A stretch of 64,000 nucleotides of DNA from Paramagnetospirillum kuznetsovii (GTDB lineage: Bacteria > Pseudomonadota > Alphaproteobacteria > Rhodospirillales > Magnetospirillaceae): assembly GCF_003284725.1 (NCBI RefSeq), contig NZ_PGTO01000002.1, positions 1-64,000 of the forward strand, in the 5' to 3' direction. Made by a program: the position numbers and the translations under genes. Below the pieces are notes generated by a model, which saw only the letters and a program-made list of their open reading frames with translations, did not search any database and was not told the origin of the DNA. Below, in pieces: positions 10,179-18,240 of this stretch (its first letter is position 1; each line of letters starts with the position of its first letter).

Positions 10179-10510
10179 TGGCGGCGCCTGATCGCGGCGA
10201 TCTGGTTTGGATCGACTTCGATCCTCAGTCCGGGCGCGAACAAGCCGGGCGACGTCCGGCATTGGTGCTCTCGCCTCGGGCCTATCATCAAGTGACCCGC
10301 TATGCGGTGGTCTGCCCGATCACCAGCACCCGCAAGGGCTATCCGTTCGAGGTGGACTTGCCCGACGGACTGCCGGTGTCCGGCGTGGTTCTGGCCGATC
10401 AGGTTAAGAGCATCGATCGTCACGCCCGCCGGATCGAGCGGATCGGCAGTGTTCCCAAGAGCGTCATGGATGAGGTGGTGGCCCGGCTAAGGCCACTGTT
10501 CCTGGACTGA
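10178..10510 (+). CDS. mazF: MazF/PemK-family endoribonuclease toxin
   Basis: A 110-residue toxin with family signatures: GDLVWIDFDPQSGREQAGRRPALVLS, then VVCPITS and FEVDLP, and VVLADQVKSID near residue 70. MazF proteins cut mRNA at short sequence-specific sites. It directly follows its antitoxin and ends at a perfect 13-bp inverted repeat. The length is complete and no disabling change is seen. Confidence 0.93.
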   Translation: MAAPDRGDLVWIDFDPQSGREQAGRRPALVLSPRAYHQVTRYAVVCPITSTRKGYPFEVDLPDGLPVSGVVLADQVKSIDRHARRIERIGSVPKSVMDEVVARLRPLFLD

Positions 10511-10536
10511 TCCCCTCGTCCAAGGACGAGGGGATC
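10509..10536. terminator. 13-bp perfect palindrome between convergent genes
   Basis: GATCCCCTCGTCC (10509-10521) and GGACGAGGGGATC (10524-10536) are exact inverted copies with two bases between. It sits between the convergent mazF and NMO-family genes and could terminate or protect both transcripts. No U-run follows on either strand, so intrinsic termination is uncertain. Confidence 0.5.
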
Positions 10537-10543
10537 GCGCGTC

Positions 10544-11953
10544 CTATTCACCGCTGGCGATGCGGTCCACCAGTTGCTTCACCGTCGGGATGAAGCCGTT
10601 GGCATAGAAGGGGTCCGAGCCGAAGCGATAGGCGTTGTGGCCGGCGAACATCAGTTCGTGCTCCACGTCGCCGCCATGGCCGATATTCTGTAGGGTCTTC
10701 TGGATGCAGAAGCTGCGCGGGTCGGCCTTCTTGCCGTTGGTGCCCGCCTCGTTCTGCGCCCAGTTGGAGAACATGCACTGGGACAGGCAGCCCATGCAGT
10801 TGACCTGATCGACGCGGATTTCCTCGGCCTTGTCGGGATCGACGAAGATCAGGGTCGAATCCGGGGTGCGCAGCGCCTCGGTGAAGCCTTGCGCCATCCA
10901 GCCCAGGGCGCGGTCGCGGTCATGGGGGGTGACCCAGACGATGCGCTTACGCGCGCCGATGGGCAGTTCCGCCTCGTGATCGCCGACGCATTCGCTGGAA
11001 TAGGGGATCTGGTGTTCCAGGCGCTGGCACAGTTCCTCGATGAAGCCGTTCTTCACCGCCGATGAATAGAAGCCGGTGGGGCTGAAATGGTGCAGCAGCA
11101 CATCGCCCGGCTTCAAGGTCAACAGTCGGTGCTTCCAGGCGTCGGAAATGGGGCTTTCCTTGGTCAGCAGCGGCCTTGTGCCGTATTGGAAGGCGATGGG
11201 GCCCAGTTCGGGATTGCCGATCCAGTCGTCCCATTCCTTCAGCCACCACACGCCGCCCGCCATGAAGATGGGGGTCTGGTTCAGGCCGCATTCGTTCATG
11301 ACGTTGCGCAGTTCGCGCACCCGGCCATAGGGGGGTTCCGGCTTCCTGGGGTCTTCGCTGTTGGACAGGCCGTTATGGCCGCCCGCCAGCCAGGGGTCTT
11401 CGTAGACAACGCCGCCCAGCAGTTGGCCGTATTTGTGGTAGGCACGCTTCCACAGGGCGCGGAAGGCGCGGGCCGAGGACACGATGGGATAGTAGTAGAC
11501 GCCGTAATGGGCGGCGATCTCGGCCACCTTGTAGGGCATGCCCGCGCCGCAGGTGACGCCGTGGATCAGGCCCTTGGCGCCGTCCAGCACGCCTTCCAGG
11601 ATGGCCTCGGCACCGCCCATCTCCCACAGCACGTTCATGTGGATGCGGCCCTTGCCGCCGGAGATGTCATGGGCGATGCGGGCCTGGGCGATGCCGCCCT
11701 TGATGCCGTAGGCGATCAGCTCGTGATGTTTTTCGGTCCGCGTCTTGCCGTGATAGACCATGTCGATGCGGTTGCCGTTCTCGTCATAGAGGTCGGCATT
11801 GACGCCCGAGAAGGTGGCGACGCCCCCGGCGGCAGCCCAGGCGCCGGAGCTTTCTCCGTTGGAGACGTTGATGCCCTTGCCGCCCTCGACGATGGGCAGG
11901 ACTTCACGACCGGAAATGAGAATGGGATCGAGCGGTTTCAAGGCGACGATCAC
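10544..11953 (-). CDS. Nitronate monooxygenase/2-nitropropane dioxygenase-family flavoprotein
   Basis: A 469-residue TIM-barrel flavoprotein. NMO-like elements are GGIAQARIAHDISGGKG, GLIHGVTCGAGMPYKVAEIA, PIVSSARAFRALW, GGVVYEDPWLAGGHNGLSN and TPIFMAGGVWW, which suit FMN binding. It is longer than typical NMOs (about 320-380 residues). The C-terminal extension holds CMGCLSQC (Cys 386, 389, 393) plus Cys416, a CxxCxxxC-x22-C pattern that could bind an iron-sulfur cluster. The start is uncertain: GTG at 11953 abuts AAGGA, and a TTG four codons later is possible. Substrate unknown. Confidence 0.75.
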   Translation of the reverse strand: MIVALKPLDPILISGREVLPIVEGGKGINVSNGESSGAWAAAGGVATFSGVNADLYDENGNRIDMVYHGKTRTEKHHELIAYGIKGGIAQARIAHDISGGKGRIHMNVLWEMGGAEAILEGVLDGAKGLIHGVTCGAGMPYKVAEIAAHYGVYYYPIVSSARAFRALWKRAYHKYGQLLGGVVYEDPWLAGGHNGLSNSEDPRKPEPPYGRVRELRNVMNECGLNQTPIFMAGGVWWLKEWDDWIGNPELGPIAFQYGTRPLLTKESPISDAWKHRLLTLKPGDVLLHHFSPTGFYSSAVKNGFIEELCQRLEHQIPYSSECVGDHEAELPIGARKRIVWVTPHDRDRALGWMAQGFTEALRTPDSTLIFVDPDKAEEIRVDQVNCMGCLSQCMFSNWAQNEAGTNGKKADPRSFCIQKTLQNIGHGGDVEHELMFAGHNAYRFGSDPFYANGFIPTVKQLVDRIASGE

Positions 11954-11984
11954 TCCTTAAGGCAGGCGGCTATCCGAGACGGGA

Positions 11985-12013
11985 CTTATATAGTGCCAGA
12001 CGGAAGCCGTCAC
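11985..12013 (-). promoter_or_regulatory. Candidate sigma70 promoter for the NMO-family gene
   Basis: On the minus strand GTGACG (-35) and TATAAG (-10) are separated by 17 bases, and the -10 ends about 30 bases before the coding start. The -35 is one arm of the palindrome CGTCAC-CA-GTGACG (12008-12021), a possible operator. Read by eye. Confidence 0.4.
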
Positions 12014-12029
12014 CAGTGACGTTACGGAA

Positions 12030-12746
12030 TCATGACGAATGAGGAAAATCGGTGAATACGGAGGAAACGCCCATTCCCCGCAACGCTTCTTCCCGTCGGG
12101 CGTCATTGACCGTGTAGGCCAGTACACATAGCCCGGAAGACGTGACCTCGGCAACCCGTCCCGCATCAAGATCGCGATGATCGGCATGGATGGCTTTGCA
12201 GCCGTAGCGTTCGGCATGGCTTCGCCAGTCGGCGGGAATGGCGCCCACCAACAGTCCGCGCGGCCATTCCGGCGCCGTCGCGCGGGCCACCTCCAGGCAA
12301 TCCCAGGCGAAACTTGAAATCAGCGGCAAGGGCCGATTGTCCGGCCACAGGGCCAAGGCATGGTCCAGGGCGACGCGGCCGGTTTCCCCCTCGCGCCCGG
12401 CATCGGGCTTGATCTCCATATTGATGCCCAGGCCAAGGTCCAGGCACAGGCGCAGCACCTCGTCCAGGGTGGGAACGCTCTCGCCCGCGAAGTCGGGGCC
12501 GAACCATGATCCGGCGTCCAGCGTCTTGATCCGGTCCAGCCCTTGGGCCGCCACCGGTCCCGTGCCGGTGCTGGTGCGGTCCAGATCGTCGTCATGAAAG
12601 ACCACCGGATGGCCATCGGCGCTCAGGCGGACGTCGAATTCCACCATGGCGGCGCCCAGGGCGGCGGCCCGGCGAAACGAGGCGAGGGTATTTTCCGGGG
12701 CCACGCCGCAGGCGCCGCGATGGCCGATAACCGGCGGTAGGATCAC
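12030..12746 (-). CDS. Glycerophosphodiester phosphodiesterase
   Basis: A 238-residue single-domain GDPD that hydrolyses glycerophosphodiesters to glycerol-3-phosphate and an alcohol. Catalytic signatures are IGHRGACGVAPENTLASF near the N-terminus and VEFDVRLSADGHPVVFHDDDLDRTS. The metal-binding region NMEIKPD and the C-terminal AYTVND are also present. It begins with GTG overlapping the stop of the glycosyltransferase (GTGA), so the pair is coupled. No signal peptide, so a cytoplasmic role in phospholipid turnover is likely. Confidence 0.9.
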   Translation of the reverse strand: MILPPVIGHRGACGVAPENTLASFRRAAALGAAMVEFDVRLSADGHPVVFHDDDLDRTSTGTGPVAAQGLDRIKTLDAGSWFGPDFAGESVPTLDEVLRLCLDLGLGINMEIKPDAGREGETGRVALDHALALWPDNRPLPLISSFAWDCLEVARATAPEWPRGLLVGAIPADWRSHAERYGCKAIHADHRDLDAGRVAEVTSSGLCVLAYTVNDARREEALRGMGVSSVFTDFPHSS

Positions 12747-13960
12747 GGCTGGGCGAGCATGGCCCGCACCCGCTCCGTCACCGTATCCACCGAAATGGCG
12801 GTCATGCAGCGCGCCTCGGTGCAGGCGGATTTGCGGTGGTTGAAGGCCGAAACGCAGGGCGAGCACGCCAAGCCGGCCGTGATGAATTGGGCATTGGGAT
12901 TCAAGGCGCCGTACAGCGCCGGGGTCTCGGGGCCGAACAGCACGATGGTCTTCAGGCCGGTGGGGGCGGCGAAGTGGGCGGGGCCGCTGTCGTTGGTCAC
13001 CATCAAGGAGCACAGCGTATAGAGCGGCACCAGATCGTCCATGCCGGTGAAACCGGCCAGATTGGCGACACGGTCGCTGCCCGCCGCCGCGCACAGGCGC
13101 TTGGCCTCGTCGTGCTCTGACCGCACGCCGGAAATCAGGATGGCGAGGTCGGGATCTTCCAGCAGGCGCCGGGCCAGTTCGGTATAGCGCTCCACCGGCC
13201 AGCGGCGCAGCGGCATCAGCTCGCTGGCATTGGGGTTGAGCAGCACCCACTTGCTCGCCTTGGCCAGCGCCGGGAAGGCGGCCGCCAAGCGGGCGCGGAA
13301 TGTGTCCACCGACGCGGTCGACGGCGAAAGCGGCGCCAGCCGGATTTCCTCGTCGGAAAAGGCGATCTTGGTGTGGGGGATGGTCCCGGCGGGCTCGGTC
13401 AGGCAATGGACCAGCGCCAGGAAGCTCTTGGCCACGTGGTGATGCGGGTTGAACAGCACCCGGTGGGTCAGCAGCTCGCCGCGATACAGACCCTCGCAAT
13501 GGAAGCGGTGAAAGCCCACCCGATTGCGGGCGCCGCTGAAAAACGTCAGCAGGGCGGTAAAGCGCGAGAACATTTCCATGTCGATGGCGGCGAACAGGTC
13601 GAGGCGGCGCATGGCGATGATGGCGCGCACGGTATCGACCACCAGGGTGACCAGATTGTCGGCGCGGATGGTCAGGGTGTTCTCGGGCCGGATGGTGCCG
13701 ATGATGTCCAGGCTGGGACGGTTCTTGGCGAAGATCAGGAAATACAGGCGGGCATCGGGGAACAGGGTCTGGGCGCGGCGAAAGGCGGAATCGGCGATGA
13801 CGGTGCTGCCCATCTCGGACAGTTCGATGAATAGGATGTCGCGACCATTGCCGGGTTTCTCAGGGCTGAACAGGCGCCACAGGCGATGGCAGAGGGACAC
13901 GACGGCGCAGAGCGGAACCCCCACCCAGTAATCGATCTGGCGCATCCTATCGACGTTCAC
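12743..13960 (-). CDS. Glycosyltransferase family 9 (heptosyltransferase-like)
   Basis: A 405-residue protein of the GT9 fold, the family of LPS heptosyltransferases. Typical elements are DILFIELSEMGSTVIADSAFRRA at the N-terminus, WVLLNPNASELMPLRRWPVERYTELAR in the middle, and TNDSGPAHFAAPTGLKTIVLFGPETP for nucleotide-sugar binding. A C-terminal Cys-rich stretch (CSPCVSAFNHRKSACTEARCM) matches what is seen in several GT9 proteins. It begins with GTG; an internal ATG five codons on is possible. Neighbouring envelope glycosyltransferases support a cell-surface polysaccharide role. Confidence 0.85.
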   Translation of the reverse strand: MNVDRMRQIDYWVGVPLCAVVSLCHRLWRLFSPEKPGNGRDILFIELSEMGSTVIADSAFRRAQTLFPDARLYFLIFAKNRPSLDIIGTIRPENTLTIRADNLVTLVVDTVRAIIAMRRLDLFAAIDMEMFSRFTALLTFFSGARNRVGFHRFHCEGLYRGELLTHRVLFNPHHHVAKSFLALVHCLTEPAGTIPHTKIAFSDEEIRLAPLSPSTASVDTFRARLAAAFPALAKASKWVLLNPNASELMPLRRWPVERYTELARRLLEDPDLAILISGVRSEHDEAKRLCAAAGSDRVANLAGFTGMDDLVPLYTLCSLMVTNDSGPAHFAAPTGLKTIVLFGPETPALYGALNPNAQFITAGLACSPCVSAFNHRKSACTEARCMTAISVDTVTERVRAMLAQP

Positions 13961-13977
13961 TTCGGCCCCCGTCCTTG

Positions 13978-15489
13978 TTACTGCTCGAGTTCCTTGAAGG
14001 TTCCCTGGCGATAGCCCTCGCCCAGCCAGATCTCGTAGTGGTCGATCACCCGCCCCCCCCAGGCACGATCCAGGCTGCCGACCAGTGTCATCCTGTCGAA
14101 AAAGCGTCCCGCGTCTTCCACCCCTCGGTGGCTGGCGCGGCTGACGAACAGGCCGTTCCGGCCCTTCAGGCCATCCACGTCCCTGGCATCATACGAAGGA
14201 ATTCTGGGAATGCCAGCCGAACCGGTCAGGAACACCTTGGGATGATCGGGAAGGTAATAGCTGAGAATGCCGCTCAGCTCATGCTTCTGGACGAAGACGA
14301 AGGCGTCCGGATGAAGCCTGCGCTGGGCATCGACCGCCTCGGCCACCTTGTCCCAGCCGCCCAGCCGACCGAGAGGATCGGCCTTGCCCGGAATGGGAAG
14401 GATGGCGCTTGCCATCTGGACATAGACCGCCACCACCATGACACCGCCCAGGATGGGGGCGGCGAGGAACAGGCGGCGCAGCCACGGGCGGCGGGCCGCC
14501 AGACGGAAACCGCCCACCGCCGCCATGGTGGCGCCCAGATAGGCCGGTCCCGACCAATGGGGCTGAACCAGCCCGCCCAGGCTGTGCTTGATGAAGAAGA
14601 TCAATACCGGCGCCGAGGTGGCCCCCAGCAGGAACCATTCCGGCCGCTTGCTCCGCCAACCGCGCCACAGAGCCCAACCCATGCCCCACAGCACGAAGCC
14701 AAGCAGCAGCGGCGTCATCACGCCGATTTGGGTGGCGAGGAAGGTCGCCAAGCTCTTCAGCGGGCTGGTCACCGGGGTGTCGAAGGAGTGGGCCAACTGC
14801 TTCTTGAACGACATCCAGTCATTCATCAGGTTCCACAGCAGGACCGGCGCGGTGCAGGCCAATGCAAGGGCGATGGCCAGATAGAAGTGGCGGCTGCGCA
14901 GCCAGACGCGCCCTTGCGGAAACAGAACGAAGACGGCCAGCACGCCGGGCGCGATCAGCACCATGGTGTATTTGCTGATAAATCCCAACCCCAGGGCCGC
15001 CCCCAGGGCATAGATCCAGATGGGATGGCCGCTCTTCAGCAAGCGGATCATCGCCCACAGGGCGGTGGTCCAGAACACCAGAAGCGGGGCGTCGGGGGTG
15101 GCGGTGACGGAGGCGGCGCCGAACAGGATGGTGGCGTTGAGCCACAGCGCCGCCAAAAGCCCGGTCCAGGCGTCGTCGAAGGCGGTCCTGGCCGCGTCGA
15201 ACACCAGCCAGCTGACGACGGCGCCCGAGATGACGGTGGGCAGGCGCACCGCCAGCTCCGAGTCGCCGAAGACCCAGTTGGAGGCGGCCATTCCCCAAGC
15301 CATCATGCCGGGATGGTCGAAATAGGATAGCTGCAAGCGGCGCGACCACAGCCAGTAATAGGCTTCGTCTCCCGACAGCAGGGACGCCCCCGCGACGCCG
15401 AGGCGCATCGCCGTAATGGCCGCGATCGCCGCCAACAGAAAGACGGCGGGATCGAGCGGCTTGGGCGTCGGGCTCGACGCGGTTGTCAA
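13978..15489 (-). CDS. GT39/ArnT-like membrane glycosyltransferase
   Basis: A 503-residue polytopic membrane protein of the PMT/ArnT class, which moves sugars from polyprenyl-phosphate carriers onto lipid A or other acceptors. The N-terminal loop GDEAYYWLWSRRLQLSYFDHPGM contains the family's acidic motif, and many hydrophobic helices follow before a ~110-residue soluble tail. A TTG start at 15489 is chosen because GGAGG precedes it and longer versions would overlap the divergent lipoprotein at 15622. Its stop is 17 bases upstream of the GT9 start. Confidence 0.85.
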   Translation of the reverse strand: MTTASSPTPKPLDPAVFLLAAIAAITAMRLGVAGASLLSGDEAYYWLWSRRLQLSYFDHPGMMAWGMAASNWVFGDSELAVRLPTVISGAVVSWLVFDAARTAFDDAWTGLLAALWLNATILFGAASVTATPDAPLLVFWTTALWAMIRLLKSGHPIWIYALGAALGLGFISKYTMVLIAPGVLAVFVLFPQGRVWLRSRHFYLAIALALACTAPVLLWNLMNDWMSFKKQLAHSFDTPVTSPLKSLATFLATQIGVMTPLLLGFVLWGMGWALWRGWRSKRPEWFLLGATSAPVLIFFIKHSLGGLVQPHWSGPAYLGATMAAVGGFRLAARRPWLRRLFLAAPILGGVMVVAVYVQMASAILPIPGKADPLGRLGGWDKVAEAVDAQRRLHPDAFVFVQKHELSGILSYYLPDHPKVFLTGSAGIPRIPSYDARDVDGLKGRNGLFVSRASHRGVEDAGRFFDRMTLVGSLDRAWGGRVIDHYEIWLGEGYRQGTFKELEQ

Positions 15490-15621
15490 GAACCTGCCTC
15501 CGGTGCACGGGATATCGCGGCGCCCGGCAATAGCACGAAACCCCTTGCCAATCCAGATGGCTCGGTTGTCGAACCGCCGACATCCCTCTATATGAGATGA
15601 CGCATCAAGGGAGGGTCGATC

Positions 15622-15966
15622 ATGATTGGAATTCATCGCGCGGGAACGCTGTCCCTGGTTCTCGCCGCCTGTGCCGCGCTTGCCGCCTGCGACGGCGATC
15701 CGTCGGATGCGGATATGAAGGCGGCGGTGGAGCAGACCTATGGCTCCATCAACAAGGAGCTGGGAAGCGTCGGCAAGATGATCGGCAAGGATCTGACCAC
15801 CACCATCAAGGCCTTCAAGAAGCTGGGCTGCGCCAAGGCCGAGGGCAATCCCGGCTATCGCTGCGACTTCGAGATGACGCTGAACGGCCCCTTGGGGGAA
15901 AAGACCGAAAAGGCCTCGGGCCGCTTCGTCAAGGGCGACAAGGGCTGGGCCGTCATGGAAAAGTGA
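15622..15966 (+). CDS. Small predicted lipoprotein
   Basis: A 114-residue protein with a lipoprotein signal (LSLVLAACAALAAC, lipidated Cys at about residue 23). The mature part is Lys-rich, with one pair of cysteines (LGCAKAEGNPGYRCDF) that could form a disulfide, and it ends in a strand-rich segment. ATG is preceded by GGGAGG. It lies alone between oppositely oriented genes. No family recognised. Confidence 0.75.
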   Translation: MIGIHRAGTLSLVLAACAALAACDGDPSDADMKAAVEQTYGSINKELGSVGKMIGKDLTTTIKAFKKLGCAKAEGNPGYRCDFEMTLNGPLGEKTEKASGRFVKGDKGWAVMEK

Positions 15967-16197
15967 TCAGGCCCGCTGCGCCTTGCGGGTGACCTGAATG
16001 CGCAGCTCCCCCGGCAATTGCTCCAGCAGGCGCAGCAGGGCGCCGACCCCGATGGGAACGCGCGATCGCCCGTCGGCCCAGCGCCAGACGGTGGTGGGGG
16101 CCGGTTGCTGCTCGCCAAGGTCGTCGAGAAGCCGGGCCAGGGCCGCCTGGGACAGGCCAAGACGCTGTAAAGTTTCGGTGAATTCTTCTTCGGTCAT
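15967..16197 (-). CDS. Small helix-turn-helix regulator
   Basis: A 76-residue protein containing an XRE-like helix-turn-helix: LQRLGLSQAALARLLDD followed by TVWRWADGRSRVP and VGALLRLLEQLPGELR. The start at MTEEEFTETL is preceded by GAGAGTGAA. It has no effector domain. Its stop is directly against the lipoprotein stop (tail to tail). Target unknown. Confidence 0.75.
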   Translation of the reverse strand: MTEEEFTETLQRLGLSQAALARLLDDLGEQQPAPTTVWRWADGRSRVPIGVGALLRLLEQLPGELRIQVTRKAQRA

Positions 16198-16362
16198 TTC
16201 ACTCTCATCCCGGCGATGCCGTGTGCGTGGCGCAAACGAGTCTCGGCATGAGTGAAAAATGCATAGGTAAGTCAGCGGTGTCAATCTCCGGCATAGGCCA
16301 TAAGTAATAATTCTTATCGACCAATAGCCTGCCGAGAGACAATTGAGGATCGTCCCGTAGCC

Positions 16363-17286
16363 CTATTCTTCTTTTAGGATATTCCCCTTCTCGCGGATTG
16401 CCAGTTCGGCGAGGGGGTGGTGCCGCTGGACCAGCCGGATGCGGCTTGCGTCGAGCACATGGGTATAGATCTCGGTGGTGGCGATGTCGGCATGGCCCAG
16501 CATCTGCTGGACGCTACGAAGATCGGCGCCGCCCGCCAGCAGATGGCTGGCGAAGGAATGGCGCAGCACATGCGGCGACACCCGCGCCGGCTCGAGCCCG
16601 GCGGCCAGGGCGACGCGCGCCAGCATCTTGGCGAAGCCGGACCGGGTCAGGTGCCCGCTGCCGCCATGGGAGGGAAACAGCCAGCGGGACGAATTGCCCT
16701 TGGGCAGGGCCGCGTCGCGTACCGAGCACCATGCGGCCAAGGCGGCGCGGGCAGGGTCCGACAGCGGCACCATGCGCTCCTTATCGCCCTTGCCGCGCAC
16801 GATCAGCACGCTGGGATCGCGGGCGACGGCGCTGACGGGCAGCGTCATCAGTTCGGAAACCCGCATGCCGGTGGCGTAAAGGGTTTCCAGCAAGGCGCCC
16901 ATCAGCACGCCCGCTTCGCCGTCCAGGGCCTTGGCCGCCGCCAGCATGGCCTCGACCTCTGCCTCGCTCAGATATTTGGGCAGCGGCCGACCCAGGCGGG
17001 GGGAATCGATATTGGCGGTGGGGTCGTCGGTCCGCAGGCCCTCGGCGAACAGGAAGCGGTAGAACTGGCGAATGCAGGACAGCCTGCGGGCCTGGGTGCG
17101 GGGCGCCATGCCCAGGGCCGCCTGACGGCCCAGCCAGGCCTTGATGGCCTTGGCGTCGGCGGCCATTGGATCGCCGACGCATTCTTGCAGGTCGTCGAGA
17201 TCGCGGCGATAGGCGTCAAGGGTGTTGGCCGCCGCGCCGCGCTCGGCGGCCAACATTTCCAGGAAGGACTCGGTGTGTCGGGTCAT
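16363..17286 (-). CDS. xerD: Tyrosine recombinase XerD
   Basis: A 307-residue site-specific recombinase that resolves chromosome dimers at dif together with XerC. Catalytic residues are visible in order: Arg in ATGMRVSEL, Lys in RGKGDKER, His and Arg in HVLRHSFASHLL, His in LGHADIATTEIYTH and the Tyr in the same motif. The N-terminal SAM-like core-binding domain is complete. The start at MTRHTESF is chosen because upstream codons run through a dispersed palindrome. XerC cannot be excluded, but the length and LGHADIATTEIYTHV favour XerD. Confidence 0.92.
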   Translation of the reverse strand: MTRHTESFLEMLAAERGAAANTLDAYRRDLDDLQECVGDPMAADAKAIKAWLGRQAALGMAPRTQARRLSCIRQFYRFLFAEGLRTDDPTANIDSPRLGRPLPKYLSEAEVEAMLAAAKALDGEAGVLMGALLETLYATGMRVSELMTLPVSAVARDPSVLIVRGKGDKERMVPLSDPARAALAAWCSVRDAALPKGNSSRWLFPSHGGSGHLTRSGFAKMLARVALAAGLEPARVSPHVLRHSFASHLLAGGADLRSVQQMLGHADIATTEIYTHVLDASRIRLVQRHHPLAELAIREKGNILKEE

Positions 17287-17310
17287 GATGCGGCCCGTCC
17301 TCTTTCGCCG

Positions 17311-17378
17311 GAATGCGGCTGGGACGGCCGCGCTCCAAGCATGACGCCACTCCGGGAGCGCGGGCTTCCAGCCCGCAA
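17311..17378. repeat. Dispersed palindromic repeat, family A copy 1
   Basis: A GGCCGCGCTCC arm and a GGAGCGCGGGC arm about 20 bases apart, flanked by outer palindromic bases (GCGGCTGGGACGGCCGC; GGGCTTCCAGCCCGC). Related copies lie at 32139, 44644, 50076 and 57127. It sits just upstream of xerD. Confidence 0.75.
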
Positions 17379-17395
17379 GTGTCACGCCTATGGGC

Positions 17396-18232
17396 CTACT
17401 TCTCCCGGCCGGATGCTCCGCAATCGCTGATGGCCTTACCCAGTTCATGGCAGATCCGTTTGCCCGCGGCCTCGTCGGCGGCGGGGGCGAACAGGCGGAT
17501 GAACTTGCCCTTGCCCTTGAGATCGACGGCATGGGTCACCGGTTGCAGCGCTTTCAGACTGGCCGATTGAGCGGCGAGGATGCCCCAGCCCTTCTTGGCC
17601 CAGGCCTCGGTCTTGTAGGAGGCGAGATAGACCAGTTTGGGCGGGGCGGCGGGCGCCGCCGGAGGGTCCATGGCGATGGCGGGCGCCGCTATTGCCATGT
17701 GCGCTACCGGGGCCATGTGCGCTTCCGGGGCCATGGACGGTTCCGGCGCCATGGGGGCAGGCCGGGCCGCCAGCTTCTCGCCGTGCTCCAGACGCAGAAG
17801 CCATGGCCCATGGCGGGTCAGCATGCTGCCGTCGGCCAGCACCGCATAGGTGGCGAAGCGCTGTCCGGCGCAGGTCACCTCCAAGACGCCGACCGGGGAC
17901 TCCAAGGATTGCGGCAGCGGCGAGGTGATTGCCCCCACCACGGAGCCGAGAACCCCCTTGGAATCGCCATAGCTGGGCCAGGGACAGGCGCGCCCGGCCA
18001 CGTCACCCGCCATGGCGGCGTCCATGCGGACCATCTGTCCCAAGGGGGACGACCCCATATCGGTGACACCGCCCGCCGGGAAGGAATCGGTGACGACCCA
18101 GGTGCCCCCGAAGGCGGTGGCGGGACTGTCCATGGTCGTCGGTCCGGAGGAGCAGGCGGCCAGCAGCAGCGCCACCGGCGCCGCCGCTGTCCAATGCCGA
18201 GGAAGACTGGGCCAGAGAAGACGGGGCTTCAT
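17396..18232 (-). CDS. SPOR-domain lipoprotein
   Basis: A 278-residue envelope protein with a lipoprotein signal (PVALLLAAC). A ~125-residue N-terminal domain contains TWVVTDSF, CPWPSYGD and VTCAGQ. A Pro/Ala/Met-rich spacer with repeated MAPE/HMAP units follows, then a C-terminal SPOR-like domain (KLVYLASYKTEAWAKKGW through KFIRLFAPAADEAAGKRIC). SPOR domains bind denuded peptidoglycan at division sites. ATG at 18232 has GAGG upstream; a GTG at 18244 would overlap the carbonic anhydrase stop. The two genes probably form an operon. Confidence 0.75.
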   Translation of the reverse strand: MKPRLLWPSLPRHWTAAAPVALLLAACSSGPTTMDSPATAFGGTWVVTDSFPAGGVTDMGSSPLGQMVRMDAAMAGDVAGRACPWPSYGDSKGVLGSVVGAITSPLPQSLESPVGVLEVTCAGQRFATYAVLADGSMLTRHGPWLLRLEHGEKLAARPAPMAPEPSMAPEAHMAPVAHMAIAAPAIAMDPPAAPAAPPKLVYLASYKTEAWAKKGWGILAAQSASLKALQPVTHAVDLKGKGKFIRLFAPAADEAAGKRICHELGKAISDCGASGREK

Positions 18233-18240
18233 CGGCGACC

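Noticed and set aside
12030-13499. One 489-residue protein spanning GT9 and the glycerophosphodiesterase
   Set aside because: The first half is an out-of-frame reading of the glycosyltransferase; the phosphodiesterase starts at the GTG overlapping the GT9 stop.
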